The notes beneath the pieces are model-generated. The model was not told where the DNA came from. It made no database searches and saw only the letters and a program-made list of their open reading frames with translations. The position numbers and the translations under genes were made by a program. This document shows positions 7,138 to 9,683 of a DNA stretch of 9,683 nt, piece by piece. The DNA lies in assembly GCA_002398825.1 (NCBI GenBank), contig DHBS01000018.1:8311-17993 (forward strand), read 5' to 3'. Source of the stretch: Syntrophomonas sp. UBA4922. Lineage in GTDB: Bacteria; Bacillota; Syntrophomonadia; Syntrophomonadales; Syntrophomonadaceae. The first letter of the stretch is position 1, and each line of letters begins with the position of its first letter.

Positions 7138-7598
7138 TGTTAATAATGGCGGTGGTCAGAATTGCCGCTGCCGGTTTGTTAGGCATCATTATAGGCAAGG
7201 CTTCCAGGTCGGATCCGGGGGCGCGCCTGTTTGCCCTGGTGGCTATGGGAAGCGCCCTCATGTCGGTGGTATCCACCGAGTTTTTCAAATTGTTTGTCCT
7301 CCCCGGAAATGTGGATCCCGGCCGTTTGGCCGCACAGGTTATTTCTGCCCTGGGCTTCATCGGCAGCGGTTTGATCTGGTTGGGGGATAACAAAGAGGTG
7401 CGCGGCACCGGCGCGGCCGCCGGCCTGTGGTTGACCGCCATCCTGGGAATGCTTTTAGGAGCAGGGCTGACTACGGTCACAGCAGGTGCGGCCATTTTTA
7501 CGGTATTGGTTCTGGTCTTCGGCAATCTCATCAATGTCGATAAAATCCTGGGCCCCAAAACCGAAAACATCTATGTGAAAGAGAAGGAAGATGAGTAA
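7137..7598 (+). CDS. MgtC/SapB-like membrane protein
   Basis: This 153-residue protein is very hydrophobic, with about five membrane segments at roughly 4-22, 31-50, 63-82, 95-112 and 114-133, and a charged C-terminal tail. The MgtC/SapB pattern is visible: ARLFALVAMGSALM in place of the family's LRTHALVALGAAL, then DPGRLAAQVISALGFIGSGL and AAAGLWLTAILGMLLGAG. The family is linked to magnesium limitation, membrane potential and virulence in some bacteria, but many members have no assigned role. The His of the RTHALV motif is absent here, so it is a divergent member. The ATG at 7137 overlaps the guaB stop (TAATG) and there is no strong ribosome binding site, so translation probably depends on guaB. 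ATG at 7146 is an alternative start. Confidence 0.8.
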   Translation: MLIMAVVRIAAAGLLGIIIGKASRSDPGARLFALVAMGSALMSVVSTEFFKLFVLPGNVDPGRLAAQVISALGFIGSGLIWLGDNKEVRGTGAAAGLWLTAILGMLLGAGLTTVTAGAAIFTVLVLVFGNLINVDKILGPKTENIYVKEKEDE

Positions 7599-7660
7599 TG
7601 GCAGGGAAGGTGACGAAAAGGGCCGTTCCCAATTGTCATTTCCAGCTGCGTCAGGCCAAA

Positions 7661-7684
7661 TAAAAACGGGGGTTGTCCCCCCGT
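7661..7684 (-). terminator. Rho-independent terminator of the SspF-like gene (minus strand)
   Basis: Read on the minus strand, ACGGGGG (7684-7678) pairs with CCCCCGT (7672-7666) around a five-base loop, and the run TTTTTA follows. The hairpin ends 22 bases beyond the spore protein stop. On the plus strand no T-run follows it, so it is not an obvious terminator for the MgtC-like gene. Confidence 0.85.
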
Positions 7685-7705
7685 GAATGCGAGTCTGCGT
7701 CGGTG

Positions 7706-7888
7706 TTAGTAGCTGTGCTGGCTGGCAATGTTACGCTCCGCTATTTCGATCGCTTTGGCCACGATATTCCCACAGTTTCGGGAGCTGACCGCTCCCCAGC
7801 CCTCGCTTGAGACAATATCGGCTACACCCAATTCCTTGGCAATTTCATATTTGAGGCGGTCCGACATTATGCTTCTTTTACGACTCAC
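7706..7888 (-). CDS. sspF: Alpha/beta-type small acid-soluble spore protein, SspF-like
   Basis: This 60-residue protein would coat and protect DNA in the dormant spore against UV and chemical damage. It matches Bacillus SspF closely by memory: a basic start with MSDRLKYEIAKELG, then GWGAVSSRNCGNIV and KAIEIAE, in the same order and spacing. The EIA in KYEIAKELG is the region that the germination protease cuts in this family. The start is GTG at 7888, supported by GGAGG (7900-7896) seven bases upstream. The Cys in SRNCGN is unusual, since these proteins usually lack cysteine; SspF has Ala there as I recall. It is a single-gene unit with its own terminator, divergent from the radical SAM gene. 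This gene is the best direct evidence that the organism forms endospores. Confidence 0.93.
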   Translation of the reverse strand: MSRKRSIMSDRLKYEIAKELGVADIVSSEGWGAVSSRNCGNIVAKAIEIAERNIASQHSY

Positions 7889-7932
7889 AACTCAACCTCC
7901 TTTTTTAAAAACTCGCATCCATTATATTTTTT

Positions 7933-7963
7933 GAAAATGGGCGGAGAATATAGCCGGTATTAA
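7933..7963 (-). promoter_or_regulatory. Candidate forespore sigma-G promoter of the SspF-like gene
   Basis: On the minus strand, TTAATA (7963-7958) lies 18 bases upstream of CATTTTC (7939-7933). These resemble the sigma-G -35 (G[AC]ATA-like) and -10 (CATNNTA) elements, each with one mismatch. Transcription would start about 40 bases before the ribosome binding site. A second possible -10, CATTTTA, lies further upstream but without a matching -35. The assignment leans on the gene's identity. Confidence 0.3.
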
Positions 7964-7982
7964 TACGGTAAAATGTAAGGAC

Positions 7983-8010
7983 TTCACAAATGATTAATTT
8001 AGAATAAACT
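7983..8010 (+). promoter_or_regulatory. Candidate promoter for the radical SAM gene
   Basis: TTCACA (7983-7988) and TAAACT (8005-8010), 16 bases apart, each match the sigma-A consensus at four of six positions or better. The region is AT-rich, and the next gene starts 30 bases further with its own strong ribosome binding site (GGAGG, 8027-8031). Other -10-like sequences are present, so the exact position is uncertain. Confidence 0.35.
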
Positions 8011-8039
8011 AATAAGTATATTGAGCGGAGGTTTAAAAA

Positions 8040-8918
8040 ATGAGATACGAAGGCGATATATATAGGCCACCCAGTGAAGCTAACAGTTATATACTGCAAT
8101 GCACGGTCGGTTGCAGCCATAATAAATGCACCTTCTGCGGAATGTATAAAGGCAAGAAGTACCGGGTGAGGGATATAAAGGAAATAATAGCCGATATTCG
8201 CATGGCCAAATTGTATTTTCAACAGGTAGAAAAGGTATTTTTGGCCGATGGCGATGCCCTGGCCATGGATACCCCGGACCTGATCACCATCCTGGATGAA
8301 TTACACCGGCACTTCCCTGAGTTAAGGCATGTAGGCATTTACACCAGTCCGGACAGCATTCTCAAGAAAACGCCGCAGGATTTGAAGACCCTGAGCGAGC
8401 ACGGCCTCAACATGGCCTATCTGGGAGTGGAGACCGGTGATAAAGAACTATTGAAGTCGATATGCAAAGGGGTTACCTACGAGGAGATGGTGGAAGCGGG
8501 CCGAAAAGTCCGGGAAGCCGGGATACCGCTGTCGGTTACTCTGGTTCTGGGATTGGCCGGGCGCACCCCCCAAGCAGTGGACCATGCCATAAAAAGCGCC
8601 CAGATTTGCAATGAGATCAACCCCGATTATATCGCGGCCCTCACCATAATGCCGGTTCAAGGCACGGTGCTATATAAACAGATTCAGCAGGGCAAATTTG
8701 AGGTGCCGCAGCCCTTTGAGATCCTGGAGGAACTGCGTCTCATCATCGAAAATCTGGAGGTCACCGATTGCGAATTCCGCAGCAATCATGCCTCCAATTA
8801 TCTGGCGATCAAAGGGCGTTTGCCGGAGGATAAACAGAAAATCCTGCGCTTGATCGATGAAGTTATCAAGCGCCATAATTCAGAATATTTACGCCCGGAA
8901 TATATGCGCAGACTGTAA
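8040..8918 (+). CDS. Radical SAM protein of unknown function
   Basis: This 292-residue cytoplasmic protein carries a radical SAM core. The cysteine cluster lies at residues 21-33 (CTVGCSHNKCTFC). The likely iron-sulfur ligands are Cys25, Cys30 and Cys33, spaced Cx4Cx2C rather than the common Cx3Cx2C, a variant I know from a widespread uncharacterised family with GCSHNxCxFCxMYK. Further core features are FLADGDAL (about 69-76), YLGVETGDKELLKSICKG and VTLVLGLAGR, the usual barrel strands. The C-terminal part (about 210-292) is helical and variable. It should cleave S-adenosylmethionine to a 5'-deoxyadenosyl radical; the substrate is unknown. GGAGG at 8027-8031 sits eight bases before ATG 8040. 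It is a lone gene between the divergent sspF and the DUF47 gene, so context gives no substrate hint. Confidence 0.88.
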   Translation: MRYEGDIYRPPSEANSYILQCTVGCSHNKCTFCGMYKGKKYRVRDIKEIIADIRMAKLYFQQVEKVFLADGDALAMDTPDLITILDELHRHFPELRHVGIYTSPDSILKKTPQDLKTLSEHGLNMAYLGVETGDKELLKSICKGVTYEEMVEAGRKVREAGIPLSVTLVLGLAGRTPQAVDHAIKSAQICNEINPDYIAALTIMPVQGTVLYKQIQQGKFEVPQPFEILEELRLIIENLEVTDCEFRSNHASNYLAIKGRLPEDKQKILRLIDEVIKRHNSEYLRPEYMRRL

Positions 8919-8942
8919 TAATAAACCGTGCGTTATGTATAC

Positions 8943-8973
8943 TTGGTGCAGATGTTCCAATTTATGTTATAAT
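8943..8973 (+). promoter_or_regulatory. Extended -10 promoter of the DUF47 gene
   Basis: TATAAT (8968-8973) is a perfect -10 and is preceded by TGT (8965-8967), giving the extended -10 form TGNTATAAT. TTGGTG (8943-8948), 19 bases upstream, is only a weak -35, which is common when the -10 is extended. Transcription should start near 8980, with a leader of about 38 bases. Confidence 0.65.
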
Positions 8974-9017
8974 TCTTGAATATATAGAGTCCCGGGATTC
9001 AAGTAGGGGGATTGGTT

Positions 9018-9647
9018 ATGCGGCTTTTTGGCAGAAAAGATGAAGAACTATTTATGCTATTCAACGAAAGCGCCCGGGTGGTGGTAAGAGGCGGCGCCAT
9101 CCTGGAAGAGGTTGTAAACAATTATGCCGATCTGGACATAAAAATGGCCAAATTGACCGCCCTGGAGCATGAAGGCGACCGCATTATAGAAGACCTGGTA
9201 AGACATTTGAACACCAGCTTTATCCTGCCTTTTGACAAAGAGGACGCTTTTCAGTTGTCGCAAAAGCTGTCCACCACTATGGATTATATCACCGGGATCA
9301 TAGACCGGATGATTCTGTATAAAGCCGGTGAACCGGATGAGCGGGTCAAGGAAATGGTGCGGGTCTTAACCGAATCCCTGCACCTGCAGCAGGACGCGTT
9401 TGGCATGCTGGATAAAGTGGAACGCAATAAAAAAGAAATCTTGAGCATCTGCGATGAGATTTCCAAATTGGAGAGAAAACAGGACTCACTGTATCGCACC
9501 GGCGTGGCTTCGCTGTTTGAGAACCATGAAGACGACCCGATTTCGATTATCAAATGGAGAGAAGTATACGAGCACATCGAAATGGCCCAGGACTACACTC
9601 AGGATGTAGCCGAACTCTTGACCAACATATGCGTTAAATATTCATAG
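9018..9647 (+). CDS. DUF47 family PhoU-like protein, probable phosphate transport accessory
   Basis: This 209-residue soluble, almost entirely helical protein has the PhoU-like DUF47 pattern: MRLFGRKDEELFMLFNE at the start, then the acidic LEHEGDRIIEDL (about 49-60), LPFDKEDAFQLSQ and DYITGIIDRMILY (about 89-101). Near the end is KWREVYEHIEMAQDYTQD, the conserved helix of this family. Members are usually encoded directly upstream of a Pit-type low-affinity phosphate transporter and are thought to regulate it, with metal bound by the acidic motifs. Here the window ends 36 bases after the stop, so that partner cannot be seen. ATG 9018 is preferred over TTG 9012 because AGGGGG (9005-9010) lies seven bases upstream. 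The length is normal for the family. Confidence 0.9.
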   Translation: MRLFGRKDEELFMLFNESARVVVRGGAILEEVVNNYADLDIKMAKLTALEHEGDRIIEDLVRHLNTSFILPFDKEDAFQLSQKLSTTMDYITGIIDRMILYKAGEPDERVKEMVRVLTESLHLQQDAFGMLDKVERNKKEILSICDEISKLERKQDSLYRTGVASLFENHEDDPISIIKWREVYEHIEMAQDYTQDVAELLTNICVKYS

Positions 9648-9683
9648 AGATGTTGACAAAAAGGCGCGGGGCCGGTTCTTTTG

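Noticed and set aside
7055..7570. Minus-strand open frame of 171 codons
   Set aside because: It is antisense to the end of guaB and the MgtC-like gene, is Pro/Arg-rich and has no family features.
9653..9683. TTGACA at 9653-9658 as a promoter, or the GC-rich end as a terminator
   Set aside because: No -10 fits at 9676-9681 and the window ends before any hairpin or T-run can be confirmed.

Overview
The window reads as a chromosomal segment of an endospore-forming Firmicute, most likely an anaerobic clostridial or Syntrophomonas/Peptococcaceae-type lineage. The evidence is: strong AGGAGG-type ribosome binding sites; a clear alpha/beta-type small acid-soluble spore protein gene close to SspF; and a core gene order (end of pnp, a YlxY-type polysaccharide deacetylase, an M16 protease, a YmxH/YlmC PRC-barrel protein) that matches the pnpA-ylxY-mlpA-ymxH neighbourhood of Bacillus subtilis as I remember it. 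Base composition looks close to balanced. The genus cannot be fixed from the sequence alone.

Layout. Positions 1-99 are the last codons of pnp, followed by a Rho-independent terminator (126-155). A long + strand run then covers the cell envelope and sporulation: a VanW-domain membrane protein (260-1144), a YlxY-like deacetylase homologue with degraded catalytic motifs (1141-1866, ATGA overlap), a DacF-like D-Ala-D-Ala carboxypeptidase (1883-3046), an M16 peptidase (3066-4346), dUTPase (4493-4930) and a YmxH-like PRC-barrel protein (4943-5212). A strong terminator closes this run (5226-5264). A small helix-turn-helix-like protein of unknown role follows (5313-5546). guaB then has its own candidate promoter (5680-7137) and overlaps a divergent MgtC-like membrane protein gene (7137-7598) by one base.

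The spore protein gene (7706-7888) is the only convincing minus-strand gene. It has its own terminator and a candidate sigma-G promoter. It is divergent from a radical SAM protein (8040-8918) across a 151-bp intergenic region. A DUF47/PhoU-like protein (9018-9647), behind an extended -10 promoter, ends just before the window edge; by family habit a Pit-type phosphate transporter would be expected next.

Together the genes suggest a housekeeping segment (RNA decay, dUTP removal, GMP synthesis) interleaved with sporulation-linked wall enzymes and spore DNA protection. I see no mobile element, CRISPR array, tRNA, rRNA or clear riboswitch, and no convincing undescribed multi-gene system. The most interesting points are the apparently inactive deacetylase homologue, a possible 31-codon ORF filling the gap before dut, the cysteine-containing SspF-like protein, the uncharacterised radical SAM protein and the guaB-mgtC coupling.
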